Assembly (NCBI RefSeq): GCF_000786105.1
Contig: NZ_JTEV01000012.1
Span: forward strand, 1-64,000
Source: Bdellovibrio sp. ArHS
Lineage (GTDB): Bacteria > Bdellovibrionota > Bdellovibrionia > Bdellovibrionales > Bdellovibrionaceae
Direction: 5' to 3'
Length of the DNA: 64,000 nucleotides
The notes beneath the pieces are model-generated. The model worked only from the letters and a program-made list of their open reading frames with translations. It made no database searches and was not told the origin of the DNA. Positions within the stretch are counted from its first letter, which is position 1. Every line of letters begins with the position of its first letter. This document shows, piece after piece, positions 1-9,391 of this stretch. The position numbers and the translations under genes are program-made.

Positions 1-185
1 GGAATCTGTCTTCATTCGTTTTGGCAATGTAGAGATAAAGATGCAGCTCTAGGTGCTCTTTGACTTTGGTGATGCGCCAACTCTTTCTGGTGAGCCTTTT
101 GAGTTTTCTTGCGCTAATTATTAATCGGTTTTAATGGTGTCTTTGTAACTCGAAAACTGCGGAAGAAGTCGGTAGTTTTCAGCGC
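1..185. other. Leading edge, no complete gene seen
   Basis: No complete gene can be defined here. On the minus strand one frame is open from about position 131 to the window edge and would encode a basic peptide, but it has no ATG, GTG or TTG start. On the plus strand a frame from position 2 to the TAG at 50-52 could be the tail of an upstream gene. Neither is strong enough to call. Confidence 0.3.
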
Positions 186-1160
186 ATGAAAACAAAAAAG
201 AACTTCTTCCGCCTCTCTAAAGCCGTTACTTTGTTAATTGTTCTGTCTGCTCTTGCCGCCATGGCCGCCAGCAGTGAACTTCTTTATGAAGTCTCAGGTC
301 CGGCCAGTTTTAAATTATACAAAGATGCAAAATCAGAACTTCGTTCGACCTTGATTCAATCCCAGGACTTTGAGCTTTCTCGACAATACACCTCGGATGG
401 CGGCGAAAAACTTTTCTTAGTGAATATCAAAAAGACTGTACAAAGATATTTGGACGCGGAAGGCATCGTTGGCACCTCGTCGTGGAATGTGCGCACGGGC
501 GATAAGTTGCAAACCCCACTGTGGCAACGTACCGAGTCCGCGACAGAAGTGAACGTTCACCCCGAACAGCCTGTTTTGGTGAGTGGTCTAGGAGGGTGTT
601 GCGCGGAAATGACGGGATATCGCCTTTTCAATATTGCCACCGGCCGCTTGATCATGTCGTTCAATGATTTGCAGTGGAAAGAAAAAGTGACTCAGCCATT
701 TTCGCTCTCTGTTCCGAATTCCTCTTTGGCTTATCGCTACATCGGAGCCATCACTCAGGATAGCACGCGCGATCGCGATTTTGTGGCGCCGGCGCCAGGC
801 AAGAAAGCAGCCCTGCTGATTAAATACGCCAATGAAGCTTTAAAGCAGAAGATCCAGGTCGATATGGAGACGGCCGCTGGTTACGGCATCAGTGTGATGG
901 AATTTTCTTTGGAAAAAGACCCGACGGTTCCCGACAGTGATAAGGTCGAGATTCTGGAGGATCAGGTGACCCTGTGGAATATTGATGGAGCGACGTCACC
1001 ATCCGCGATTTCTGGAGTGCGACTTAAAATCGTGTTAGATGCGGGATTGGGCCAAAAAACGATCAAAATTCCTGTTAAAAACGATGAGTTGGACTTGAAT
1101 TCCGTGTTCGTTCCAGCGGGTGTTGAACTTCATTCTATCAGTAAGTTTAACGGCTTTTAA
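186..1160 (+). CDS. Secreted protein of unknown function
   Basis: I do not recognise a family. The 324-residue product starts with a basic stretch (MKTKK) and a hydrophobic core with an Ala-rich cleavage region near residues 25-30, a typical Sec signal peptide, so the mature protein should be periplasmic or exported. It contains a Gly-Cys-Cys motif near residue 138 (LGGCCAEM), possibly a disulfide or metal site. The rest is soluble, with no further membrane segment. It stands alone, 72 bases upstream of dnaE on the same strand, and no terminator is evident between them. The start has only a poor Shine-Dalgarno, but it gives the complete signal peptide. Confidence 0.75.
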   Translation: MKTKKNFFRLSKAVTLLIVLSALAAMAASSELLYEVSGPASFKLYKDAKSELRSTLIQSQDFELSRQYTSDGGEKLFLVNIKKTVQRYLDAEGIVGTSSWNVRTGDKLQTPLWQRTESATEVNVHPEQPVLVSGLGGCCAEMTGYRLFNIATGRLIMSFNDLQWKEKVTQPFSLSVPNSSLAYRYIGAITQDSTRDRDFVAPAPGKKAALLIKYANEALKQKIQVDMETAAGYGISVMEFSLEKDPTVPDSDKVEILEDQVTLWNIDGATSPSAISGVRLKIVLDAGLGQKTIKIPVKNDELDLNSVFVPAGVELHSISKFNGF

Positions 1161-1232
1161 TGCAGCGTGAGAAGTGAGGGTCTGGGTGCCCCTTTTATTG
1201 AATAAAAAAAGGGCCTAAGATATGAAATTATC

Positions 1233-4200
1233 ATGTCTTTTGTTCATCTTCACGTTCACTCCGAATATTCCCTTTTAGAAGCTGCGGCCCGGGTAAAAGC
1301 TATTGCCAAAAAGGCGGCCGCTATGAACATGCCGGCGGTGGCCTTGACCGACAACGGAAACATGTTCGGTGCCGTGGAGTTTTACTTCGCCTGCAAAGAT
1401 AATAACGTCAAACCTATCTTAGGTTTGGATGCTTATATCGCACCGGGATCGCGTCTTGAAAAAAAACAAGATCGCGATCAGGTGAATGTGGGGCCGCGCC
1501 GTTTGGTGTTTCTGGCGCAGAATCTTAAAGGTTATCAAAATCTCAGCAAGCTTTCGACGATCGGTTATCAGGAAGGTTTTTACTGGAAGCCGCGCATCGA
1601 TTATGAAGTGATCAAAGAATACAATTCAGATTTGATTTGTTTGACTGGGGGCTTACGCGGAGAAGTGGCCGATGCTTTCCTGCGTGAAGGTCCTGATGCT
1701 GCCTTGGCAAAAATTCGTCAGCTTAAAGAAATTTTCGATGATCGTTTATATCTCGAAATGTGCCGTACCGGTGTGCGCGAGTGGGATCAGATCAATCCAT
1801 TCCTGCTTGAAGCGTCCAAGATCACAGGTGTTCCGGTTGTCGCCAGTAACGATGTTCACTACATGACTCAGGATGATCAGATTGCGCAAGAAGTGTTGAT
1901 CTGTATCGGCACCAATAAAACTTTAAGTGATGAGCATCGTTTCCGTTTGGGCACAGACGAATTCTACTTCAAAAAGCCAGAGCAAATGCAGGAGCTTTTT
2001 GCTGATGTGCCCGAGGCCGTTAGCAACACTTTGCAGGTGGCGGAACGCTGTGATGTGAAGTTTAAACTGAAAGATGAAAATGGAAAGCCCATTTACCATC
2101 TTCCCACTTTCCCGACGCCTGAAGGTGTTTCCTTAAAAGATGATATTGCCCGCCGTGCGAAAGAAGGTTTGCTGGTCCGCTTTGAAGAGGCCGCCGAACG
2201 CGGGGAGGCCGTGCCCGAAGATAAGAAGCCAGAATATTACAGTCGTCTGGATTATGAGTTGGGTATTATTGATCGCATGGGCTTTAACGGTTACTTTCTG
2301 ATCGTTCAAGACTTCATCGGTTGGGCCAAGGATCATGATATTCCCGTCGGTCCTGGTCGTGGATCGGGAGCAGGTTCTTTGGTTGCCTATTGTTTAAGAA
2401 TTACAGATCTGGATCCTCTTCCAAACTTCCTTCTTTTTGAACGTTTCTTAAATCCCGAACGTATTTCGATGCCAGACTTCGATATCGACTTCTGTCAGGA
2501 TCGGCGCCAAGAAGTAATTCGTTACGTGACGGAAAAATATGGCCAGGAATCCGTTTCGCAAATTATCACTTACGGTAAGCTGCAAACACGGGCCGCGCTT
2601 AAAGACGTGGGACGTGTTCTGGGTATGCTCTTTTCAGAGGTGGATCAGGTTACCAAACTTATCCCTGATAAATTGGGTATCAGCCTTAAAGAGTCTCTGG
2701 AGATGGAGCCTCGTTTAACAGAGATGATGGAAATGAATCCCACCGTCGCCACCTTGGTCGACCTTGCTCAGCGCGTGGAAGGGATGGTGCGAAATGCGGG
2801 GATTCATGCCGCCGGTGTGATTATCGGTGACGGACAATTGGTGAAGCATGCGCCTTTATATAAAGGCGCAGATGGCGAGCAAGTCGTTCAGTACGACATG
2901 AAGCATGCTGAAAAAATCGGGCTGATCAAATTCGACTTCTTGGGTCTGAAAACCCTGACTCACATCAACATGGCGTTGAAGTTGATTAAGAAAAATCGTG
3001 GCAAAGAGATCACCTCAAAGATGATCCCGATGAACGACGCGGCCACTTTTGAGATGATGTCCCGCGGGGACACCGCCGGCGTCTTCCAGTTCGAGGGTGA
3101 GGGTATCACCGACGCCACTCGTAAGATCCGTCCATCGTCTTTTGCGGATATCACGGCCATCACATCGCTGTATCGTCCCGGTCCGATGGCAAACATTCCG
3201 GATTTTACGGACCGTAAACATGGCAAGGCCCCTGTTGAATATCTGCTTGAAGACACCCGTGAGGTTCTTTCTGAAACTTATGGGATCATGGTTTATCAAG
3301 AGCAGGTGATGGGGATCGCTTCGAAGATTGCCGGTTACTCGTTGGGTGAAGCGGATATGCTTCGTCGAGCGATGGGTAAAAAGATCAAAGAAGAGATGGA
3401 TAAACACCGCGAGCGCTTCATGCAAGGGGCGGTCGAAAGAGGTCATAACAAGGAAAAATCGTCAGAGCTTTTTGATCTGATGTATAAGTTCGCGGACTAC
3501 GGTTTCAATAAATCTCACGCTGCCGCGTATTCCGTTGTGACGCTACAAACGGCGTGGCTGAAGTGTCATTACCCGGTAGAGTTCTTTGCGGCCCTTCTCA
3601 GTACCGAGCTTTCGGATACGGAAAAAATCGTTAAGTACTCTAAGGATGCTGCAAAACGTGGAATTACGGTAAAATCTCCGCATGTAAATTTCTCTGAGTA
3701 TTTGTTCGGTGCTCATGGCGACGAGATCTATTTCGGTCTTGGCGCGATCAAAGGTGTGGGGCAAGGGGCGGTGGAAGCCATCATTGAGGCACGCAACAGT
3801 CTTCCGGATAAAAAGTTTAACTCGTTGGATGAGTTTTTTAATTCTATCGATCTTCGTCGCGTCAATAAAAAGGTGATTGAGTGTTTGATTAAAGCAGGAG
3901 CTTTTGAAGGTTTTGGCGGACATCGTGCGCAACTGATGGCGGGATATCAGAAGTATCTTGATCGGGCTCAAGGTCTGCAAAAGGACAAAGAACTTGGACA
4001 GGCTTCGCTCTTTGATCTGGGGCCTTCGACGGAAACCAAGGTGACTTTGGAAGAAACCAAACCTTGGAGTCGGACAGCTTCGCTGGCTTACGAAAAAGAA
4101 GTCTTGGGTTTCTATCTCAGTGATCATCCTTTGAAGGGCTTTGATACACTTTCTGAAATCTGGACAACGTGCAAGGTGATAGAGCTTCCGGCGCAAATGC

Positions 4201-4772
4201 CGGCACCAGGTTCGGCGGAAGCCGAAGCGCTAAAGGCCGCAAAAAAAGACTGGAAGAATCGGGACGCGGGCAAAAAGAAAGTGGTGGTCGCAGGACTCAT
4301 CACCGAGCTTCGCGAGCTTATTACGAAAAAAGGGACGCGCATGGCTTTTGGGAAGATCGAAGATCTGACGGGCGCCTGCGAATTGGTGATTTTCCCAGAC
4401 TCTTATGCACGATTCGAAGCCCAGCTTCGCGATGAAAGGCCGGTCTTGATTGGCGGCGCACTTGAGGTTGAAGAAGGTGTTGCTAAGATAATGGTAGATA
4501 GTGTTTCGCCGATGGAGGACATCCTAAAAAAGACAAAACGTATGGTGCTTCGTCTGGATAAAATTGATCCTGCCGATTATCCCCGTTTACACTCTTTAAT
4601 GAAGGACTATCCGGGATCGACATCAGTGAGTTTTGAAATCGAGATCCCTGAAGTCAGTCGTCGAGTGTTGATGGACTCGGCGGAAACGATGGGTATAGCT
4701 GTGAATAATGAATTCTTTGAAGGTGTGCACTCAGTTTTCGGTCGCACTGATTTTATCGAGTTAAGGAGTTAG
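1233..4772 (+). CDS. dnaE: DNA polymerase III alpha subunit
   Basis: This is the replicative polymerase subunit of the DNA polymerase III holoenzyme. At 1179 residues it matches the usual DnaE length of about 1160. The N-terminal PHP domain opens with HLHVHSEYS, as in DnaE1 proteins. The palm carries the catalytic acidic cluster PDFDIDF (residues about 414-420) just after the GPGRGSGAGS motif. A helix-hairpin-helix region and an OB-fold (residues about 1010-1090, from KKVVVAGLITEL) follow. It lacks the N-terminal exonuclease domain of PolC, so proofreading would come from elsewhere. The gene is followed after two bases by the next reading frame, so the downstream secreted protein may be co-transcribed. 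Confidence 0.97.
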   Translation: MSFVHLHVHSEYSLLEAAARVKAIAKKAAAMNMPAVALTDNGNMFGAVEFYFACKDNNVKPILGLDAYIAPGSRLEKKQDRDQVNVGPRRLVFLAQNLKGYQNLSKLSTIGYQEGFYWKPRIDYEVIKEYNSDLICLTGGLRGEVADAFLREGPDAALAKIRQLKEIFDDRLYLEMCRTGVREWDQINPFLLEASKITGVPVVASNDVHYMTQDDQIAQEVLICIGTNKTLSDEHRFRLGTDEFYFKKPEQMQELFADVPEAVSNTLQVAERCDVKFKLKDENGKPIYHLPTFPTPEGVSLKDDIARRAKEGLLVRFEEAAERGEAVPEDKKPEYYSRLDYELGIIDRMGFNGYFLIVQDFIGWAKDHDIPVGPGRGSGAGSLVAYCLRITDLDPLPNFLLFERFLNPERISMPDFDIDFCQDRRQEVIRYVTEKYGQESVSQIITYGKLQTRAALKDVGRVLGMLFSEVDQVTKLIPDKLGISLKESLEMEPRLTEMMEMNPTVATLVDLAQRVEGMVRNAGIHAAGVIIGDGQLVKHAPLYKGADGEQVVQYDMKHAEKIGLIKFDFLGLKTLTHINMALKLIKKNRGKEITSKMIPMNDAATFEMMSRGDTAGVFQFEGEGITDATRKIRPSSFADITAITSLYRPGPMANIPDFTDRKHGKAPVEYLLEDTREVLSETYGIMVYQEQVMGIASKIAGYSLGEADMLRRAMGKKIKEEMDKHRERFMQGAVERGHNKEKSSELFDLMYKFADYGFNKSHAAAYSVVTLQTAWLKCHYPVEFFAALLSTELSDTEKIVKYSKDAAKRGITVKSPHVNFSEYLFGAHGDEIYFGLGAIKGVGQGAVEAIIEARNSLPDKKFNSLDEFFNSIDLRRVNKKVIECLIKAGAFEGFGGHRAQLMAGYQKYLDRAQGLQKDKELGQASLFDLGPSTETKVTLEETKPWSRTASLAYEKEVLGFYLSDHPLKGFDTLSEIWTTCKVIELPAQMPAPGSAEAEALKAAKKDWKNRDAGKKKVVVAGLITELRELITKKGTRMAFGKIEDLTGACELVIFPDSYARFEAQLRDERPVLIGGALEVEEGVAKIMVDSVSPMEDILKKTKRMVLRLDKIDPADYPRLHSLMKDYPGSTSVSFEIEIPEVSRRVLMDSAETMGIAVNNEFFEGVHSVFGRTDFIELRS

Positions 4773-4774
4773 TA

Positions 4775-5950
4775 ATGCGTTTGGCTTTTGTGATGGCGGC
4801 AGCATGGATGTTCTTTTTAAATAGTCCCGTAAAAGCTCAACAATCTGAATTAATCGATCGCAACTTTACCGGGGTCTCTCAGGAAGCCACTCCGCAGGGG
4901 GCTCGTCGTGATATTCAGGATCAGGCTTCGCAGAAAGTTTCCGAAGAAATCATCAAAGAACTTATTGGCGAAGACCGATTTTCTAAGAATAAGTCGTTGA
5001 TTCAATCGAAGATTATTAAAAATTCGGCTCGGTATATTCCTTTTGCCAAGGCGTCGTCCTTAACTCAGGAAGGAACGGAATACAAAATGTCCGTTTCTTT
5101 AAAGGTGTCGTTGCGCGATCTTAAGCAAATGCTTCAGGATAGCACTCTCTTAAACGAAAACGATACTATTCCTGTGGTTCTACCGGTGATCAGTTGGATT
5201 GATCGAGTGCAGGGGAAAAGTTATCGCTGGTGGCTTCCGGGCGATAAATCGCAACAGGCTTTTTTAATTAAAGAAGCGCGTATTCTGGAAGAGGCTATGC
5301 GCAACTCGTTCCAAAAAAATAACTTCTTCGCGATGAAGCCGATTGACGCCGGTCTGGGAACAGCGGTTCCTGTCGATTTTCAAAATGAGCGTGTGGCGGG
5401 CGAAGATGCACAGTTTTTCTCGCAGTATTTTAACGCCCCTTTGTTGATTGATGGTCAGGTCGTTCTGAATAAAACCGACTCTGGTAAAAACTATCGCATC
5501 GAGGTGCGGATGACCGCTGTTCAGGTTAGTAACGGCCGCGCTATTGCCGACGTTTCGCGACGCTACGACACTGAAAACGGCAGTTTTGAAAACGTCGTGG
5601 ATAAAAAGATGCGCGAGGTGATTGAGGCCACTTCCAACGATTTGGCTTCTCAGGTTTTAGAGGCTTGGCAAAGAGGTTCTTTGGGAACTTCGGTGATTCG
5701 TTTGACGATTCAGGGTAGAAATACTCTGCCCTTGACGGAAGGTCTGAAGGAAAAGATTCGCTCTCAAATCACACAAGTGAAGAGCATTCGAGAACGCCTG
5801 GTAAGTTCTGATTCTGTAAGCTTTGAAGTGGATACGGCCGTTTCGGCGGCGGAGCTAACGGGAAAATTGGAAGCTCTGGATGTTGATGGCAAGAAGCTGT
5901 CAAAGGTTTCCGAAAAACAAGATGAAATCGTCTTGAAATGGGCACAATAA
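4775..5950 (+). CDS. Secreted protein, FlgT N-domain-like
   Basis: A 391-residue exported protein with a signal peptide ending near VKAQQ (residues 18-22). Residues about 35-120 show the pattern of the LPP20/FlgT N-terminal domain: a helix with regularly spaced Ala, then a long amphipathic helix and a strand ending in the SLKVSLRDL stretch. The middle (residues about 140-300) resembles the TolB/CsgG-type fold that forms the second domain of FlgT. FlgT is a periplasmic protein of the sheathed-flagellum H-ring in Vibrio. The start lies two bases after dnaE behind an AGGAG site, and the next gene begins 12 bases downstream. Family assignment is by pattern only; it could be an unrelated envelope assembly factor. 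Confidence 0.6.
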   Translation: MRLAFVMAAAWMFFLNSPVKAQQSELIDRNFTGVSQEATPQGARRDIQDQASQKVSEEIIKELIGEDRFSKNKSLIQSKIIKNSARYIPFAKASSLTQEGTEYKMSVSLKVSLRDLKQMLQDSTLLNENDTIPVVLPVISWIDRVQGKSYRWWLPGDKSQQAFLIKEARILEEAMRNSFQKNNFFAMKPIDAGLGTAVPVDFQNERVAGEDAQFFSQYFNAPLLIDGQVVLNKTDSGKNYRIEVRMTAVQVSNGRAIADVSRRYDTENGSFENVVDKKMREVIEATSNDLASQVLEAWQRGSLGTSVIRLTIQGRNTLPLTEGLKEKIRSQITQVKSIRERLVSSDSVSFEVDTAVSAAELTGKLEALDVDGKKLSKVSEKQDEIVLKWAQ

Positions 5951-5962
5951 GGAGGTGCATAT

Positions 5963-6889
5963 ATGAAAAATTTGATTCTGTTTTTTTCCTTATTGGTTCT
6001 GGCGGCGTGCACGACAATGGATGGGGCCGGCCCCTCGGTGCGTCGAGAAATTAAAGATGTGAACTACGAGGCGCGCAAAGATGATTCCGCACCTCGCAAA
6101 CGCTTGATGGTTCTGCCGTTCTTGGATGCCGGTGATAAAAGACCACTTGAGTTGCGTGAACGTGCTCGCAATGCCTTTATTATGGACCTCAATCGTTCTG
6201 GTGAGGTGATTGCCCTGGATAGTAAAGACTTGAATCTGGATCTTGCCAAGATGATGGAAGGTGGTCAGTACAAGCTTACGGAAGTGGCTAAAGCGGCGCA
6301 AGCGCTGGGGGTTACTGCCGTTCTTGAGGGGAAGATTATTGATATTCGCATTAAGCGCAAGGCAGACAATGTGGGGGTTGTCCGTCATTTGACAACGGCT
6401 TTTGAAGTGGTGGCGCAGGTACGTGTGGTCACCGGCCGAGCTGCGCGTGAAGTTTTTAACACTGTGAAAACGGTGACCGTCGAAGAGCAAGGGACTCGCG
6501 TCGGCGAAAGAGTGGAGACTGACAAATTTATTTCCAACAATCCCGATATGATCGAAGTCATAGTGAAGGATGCCTTTCTGGACTTCACACCGCAAGTGCT
6601 GGCGTCCCTGGATAAGGTTACTTGGGAAGGAAGAATCGCGGCCATCAACGGCGATCGAATTTACTTGAACGTGGGCCGCGTGTCTGGCTTGCAAGTCGGA
6701 GATCTTTTGAAAGTCACCGAGGATGGGGACGACATTTATGACCCTGAAAGCGGCGGTCACATCGGCCGAGTGCCCGGTCGTTTGAAGGGAACTCTGGAAG
6801 TGATTAGTTATTTCGGTAATGACGGCGCCATCGCAGTTATCCACTCGGGGTCGGGATTTAAGGAAAATGATCGTGTGGAGTTGTACTAG
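5963..6889 (+). CDS. Lipoprotein, FlgT middle/C-domain-like
   Basis: A 308-residue lipoprotein: the signal sequence ends in the lipobox LAAC with Cys16 as lipidation site. After a linker, residues about 48-205 form a TolB/CsgG-like domain beginning RLMVLPFLDAG, the fold also seen in the middle of FlgT. The C-terminus (residues about 215-308) has the small beta-barrel pattern GRIAAINGDRIYLNVG...GLQVGDLLKV, which is characteristic of the FlgT C-terminal domain. It has a very strong ribosome site (AAGGAGG, 5950-5956) and directly follows another FlgT-like gene, so the two probably act together at the outer membrane. The role in flagellar ring or envelope assembly is inferred. Confidence 0.65.
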   Translation: MKNLILFFSLLVLAACTTMDGAGPSVRREIKDVNYEARKDDSAPRKRLMVLPFLDAGDKRPLELRERARNAFIMDLNRSGEVIALDSKDLNLDLAKMMEGGQYKLTEVAKAAQALGVTAVLEGKIIDIRIKRKADNVGVVRHLTTAFEVVAQVRVVTGRAAREVFNTVKTVTVEEQGTRVGERVETDKFISNNPDMIEVIVKDAFLDFTPQVLASLDKVTWEGRIAAINGDRIYLNVGRVSGLQVGDLLKVTEDGDDIYDPESGGHIGRVPGRLKGTLEVISYFGNDGAIAVIHSGSGFKENDRVELY

Positions 6890-6974
6890 ACAACAAAGAT
6901 CGCATTGTCCCCATGGAAAATGACAGAACTGTTTTTTGCTAAATCGATAAAGGCCCTGGGCTTCATTCTATAAA

Positions 6975-8747
6975 ATGACTATAATGGCTGAAGTGAGACC
7001 TTCGGCCATTTTCATTTTTATCGCGATCGCTTTTTGTTCTTCTTTTTCTTGGGCGAAGAAAATAGAAGTCACGGCGCTTTACTGGAGTATGAAAATCGAA
7101 GGCCAAGTGGCGATGCGAAAAGGGTTTGAAGAAGAGATCGCCCATTTCAATAAAAAAGGCGATGATAAGATCGTCATTCGCGCGCTGGTGGCTGGCGAAG
7201 GACGTAAGGGAATTACTAATCAGGTTCAACAAATGGACGAGGCTCTGAGAGAAAAACCCGCGGCCTTGGTTATTCAACCCACCGATAATTCCGCTTTGGC
7301 TCGAGCACTTCAGGAAGCCAATCATCTTAAGATTCCAGTATTCGCTTATGATCAATACATCGTAAATGGTGATCTCACTTTTTTTGTGACCAGTGATAAT
7401 TATGCCGGAGGACGTGATAACGGCGACTATATACACAGTCTTTTTGATAAGACGAAAGAATTGCGCATTGTTGTTTTTGAATACCCCAAGGTTTCTTCGA
7501 CGATTGATCGCGTGGACGGTTTTTTTGATGCTCTTCGTGATCAGGGGCGAAGTTTTTCTGTTTTGAAACGTTACGAGGCCGTTGACCCTTCTTCCGGGCA
7601 GAAGGCCGCCAAGCAGTTTCTGAAAGACTTTCCACAAAAAGGCAGTGTCGATGTTATTTTAACTGTGAACGACGGGGGAGGTCTTTCTATTGTGAAAGAA
7701 CTCGATGAAAAAAAACGTCATGAAATACTTCATGCGACCTTCGATGGGGATCCCCTTTCGGTTCAAAACATCAAAAATAAAAAAATCACTGTGATTGATT
7801 CGGCGCAGTTTTGCGCGGAGCTTGGACGAGAAACAGCTCGTGAATTGATTGCGCATTTAACCAAGAAAAAGGTCTCGGCGAAAAAACTTATTCCCACCTA
7901 TCCCGTGACCGAGAAAACACTGGCCCGTTATCCGGGTTGGATGGGGCGGGTTCCGTCGTTTCTGCATCGACGCGAGCTCAAAAGTCCCGACTCTAAACCG
8001 CGCGTTTCACCGGATCAAAGAAATATTTTGCGAATCAAGATTGGTGTGGCGCCGTTGTGTCCCTATCTTTGTGAACAGGGGCCTGGAGCTTGGGGTGGTT
8101 ATATTTATGCCATCTTAAAAGAAGTCGCGAAAGAGCGTGGTTTTAGCTTGGAGCTGGAAAGTATTCCTAATACGCGTCTGTTGGCGGCTCTTCAGGCAGG
8201 ACGGGTGAACTATATCATTGTTCCTGCCGACATGGTTCGTTACGAAGATCAGATTCGTATTGTGGGGCCGAAGCTTGGAGTGAACTATACCGGCGCGATT
8301 TTAGCTCCCGGCGCGAAAGACTCTTTGATTGATGAAAGTCTATTGGCAAATAGAAAAGTCGTTTTTGCAGACATGGGAACTTATCGAGGGGGACCTCGTT
8401 TGGCTATTTCGGAAGGTCGCAGTTTCAAACTGACCGGAGCGGATGTTGCGGATCGAATGATTAAAATGATCGGCGATCGTCGTGTGGATGTCGCCTTGGG
8501 TGACTATAATGTTCTAAGTTATTCGCTGTTAAAAAAACCGCGAACCGAGCTTCAGCTTTTGCCCACGTCTTTGACGGGATTTAATTCTTTGGTTTTGGTG
8601 GGGTCGCCCAAAGAGGCGCACTTTGGATATCTACCTGAATATCTGGAAAGCTGGTTTATCCGCGCTCGTACGGATGGAAGTCTTGAAAAAATTCTTAGTA
8701 AATACAATTTAAAAGACTGGAAAGTTTTTGATCCTAAGGCGTTTTAG
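6975..8747 (+). CDS. Fusion of two periplasmic binding-protein domains
   Basis: A 590-residue exported protein joining two different binding-protein folds. The signal peptide ends at FSWA (cleavage near residue 28). Residues about 29-310 resemble the ribose/galactose-type sugar-binding family (Peripla_BP_4), with typical phrases such as ALVIQPTDN and FVTSDNYAGG. Residues about 350-585 resemble the amino-acid-type family 3 binding proteins (IKIGVAPLCPYL start, GSLEKILSKY end). No kinase, cyclase or membrane domain follows, and no permease or ATPase gene is adjacent, so it is more likely a sensor or scavenging protein than part of a standard ABC importer. ATG codons at 6975 and 6984 are both possible. 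Its stop overlaps the convergent TetR gene by four bases. Confidence 0.8.
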   Translation: MTIMAEVRPSAIFIFIAIAFCSSFSWAKKIEVTALYWSMKIEGQVAMRKGFEEEIAHFNKKGDDKIVIRALVAGEGRKGITNQVQQMDEALREKPAALVIQPTDNSALARALQEANHLKIPVFAYDQYIVNGDLTFFVTSDNYAGGRDNGDYIHSLFDKTKELRIVVFEYPKVSSTIDRVDGFFDALRDQGRSFSVLKRYEAVDPSSGQKAAKQFLKDFPQKGSVDVILTVNDGGGLSIVKELDEKKRHEILHATFDGDPLSVQNIKNKKITVIDSAQFCAELGRETARELIAHLTKKKVSAKKLIPTYPVTEKTLARYPGWMGRVPSFLHRRELKSPDSKPRVSPDQRNILRIKIGVAPLCPYLCEQGPGAWGGYIYAILKEVAKERGFSLELESIPNTRLLAALQAGRVNYIIVPADMVRYEDQIRIVGPKLGVNYTGAILAPGAKDSLIDESLLANRKVVFADMGTYRGGPRLAISEGRSFKLTGADVADRMIKMIGDRRVDVALGDYNVLSYSLLKKPRTELQLLPTSLTGFNSLVLVGSPKEAHFGYLPEYLESWFIRARTDGSLEKILSKYNLKDWKVFDPKAF

Positions 8748-9298
8748 GAAAGCTCTTTCACCAGATTTTTCACCATGCTTTTAAAAGTTTCGGCTTCTCC
8801 GCGAATTCGCGCGACCTGCAGCCCTCCCTGAATGGCGGCAAGAAAAGTGTCGGCGACAATGGGAGGGTTGAGGTCTTGCCGAAAGATTTTGTCTTTCATG
8901 CCTTCTTTAATCGTAGCAATAAGCCATTTGCGCTGTTGTAAGTGAAACTCTCGCAGGCGATCCTGAATCTTTTCGGAAAGAGTGTTGAAGTCCGAACATA
9001 AAGCTCCTAAAGGGCACACTTTATTATGATCTTTGCCAATTTTGTAAAACATCTGAAGCATTTGCTCCATTTTTTTGTCAGCCGGCAAGCCGTGGATGTT
9101 TTGGGCCCACGTCGCATAGGCCTTCTGATAGTCTTCAAGAATGGCCAGGCCCATTTCTTCTTTTGAGGCAAAATAGTAATGCAGACTCGCTTTGCGAATG
9201 CCCAGGGCGTCGGCGACGGTTTGAAAGCTAAAACCATTAAAACCGAGGGTTTGCAGGTAGTGACGTCCTAAGCTTAAAGCCTTTGTTTTTGTATCCAT
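8744..9298 (-). CDS. TetR-family transcriptional repressor
   Basis: A 184-residue regulator with the N-terminal TetR helix-turn-helix (residues about 7-55), ending in the typical signature ASLHYYFASKEEM. The C-terminal part is a helical ligand-binding domain. It diverges from the thiolase gene, and the 93-base gap between the two start codons contains a clean palindrome at 9341-9356 that is a likely operator, so it probably represses both itself and the thiolase/hydrolase pair. TetR proteins next to thiolases commonly sense acyl-CoA or fatty acids; that ligand is an inference here. Confidence 0.9.
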   Translation of the reverse strand: MDTKTKALSLGRHYLQTLGFNGFSFQTVADALGIRKASLHYYFASKEEMGLAILEDYQKAYATWAQNIHGLPADKKMEQMLQMFYKIGKDHNKVCPLGALCSDFNTLSEKIQDRLREFHLQQRKWLIATIKEGMKDKIFRQDLNPPIVADTFLAAIQGGLQVARIRGEAETFKSMVKNLVKELS

Positions 9299-9340
9299 GG
9301 TTTCCGTCCTTGCTTTGCGAAAGCCTTCTGGGTTATTATC

Positions 9341-9356
9341 TACCTATTGGTAGGTA
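9341..9356. promoter_or_regulatory. TetR-type operator palindrome
   Basis: TACCTA-TTGG-TAGGTA: perfect 6-base inverted arms around a 4-base centre, between the divergent TetR (start 9298) and thiolase (start 9392) genes. Shape and position match operators bound by TetR-family dimers. The site overlaps a possible TTG start at 9347, which supports the downstream ATG at 9392 as the true thiolase start. Confidence 0.65.
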
Positions 9357-9391
9357 GATTCAAGTTTAAAAAGAAACACGAGGAACCATCT

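Noticed and set aside
2-52. Tail of an upstream plus-strand gene
   Set aside because: Seventeen open codons ending in TAG are too few to support, and a minus-strand frame is equally open.
3543-4196. A 217-codon frame antisense to dnaE
   Set aside because: Lies within the conserved dnaE gene; no signals for expression.
5990-6844. A 284-codon frame antisense to the FlgT-like lipoprotein
   Set aside because: Shadow of a gene with a signal peptide, lipobox and strong ribosome site.
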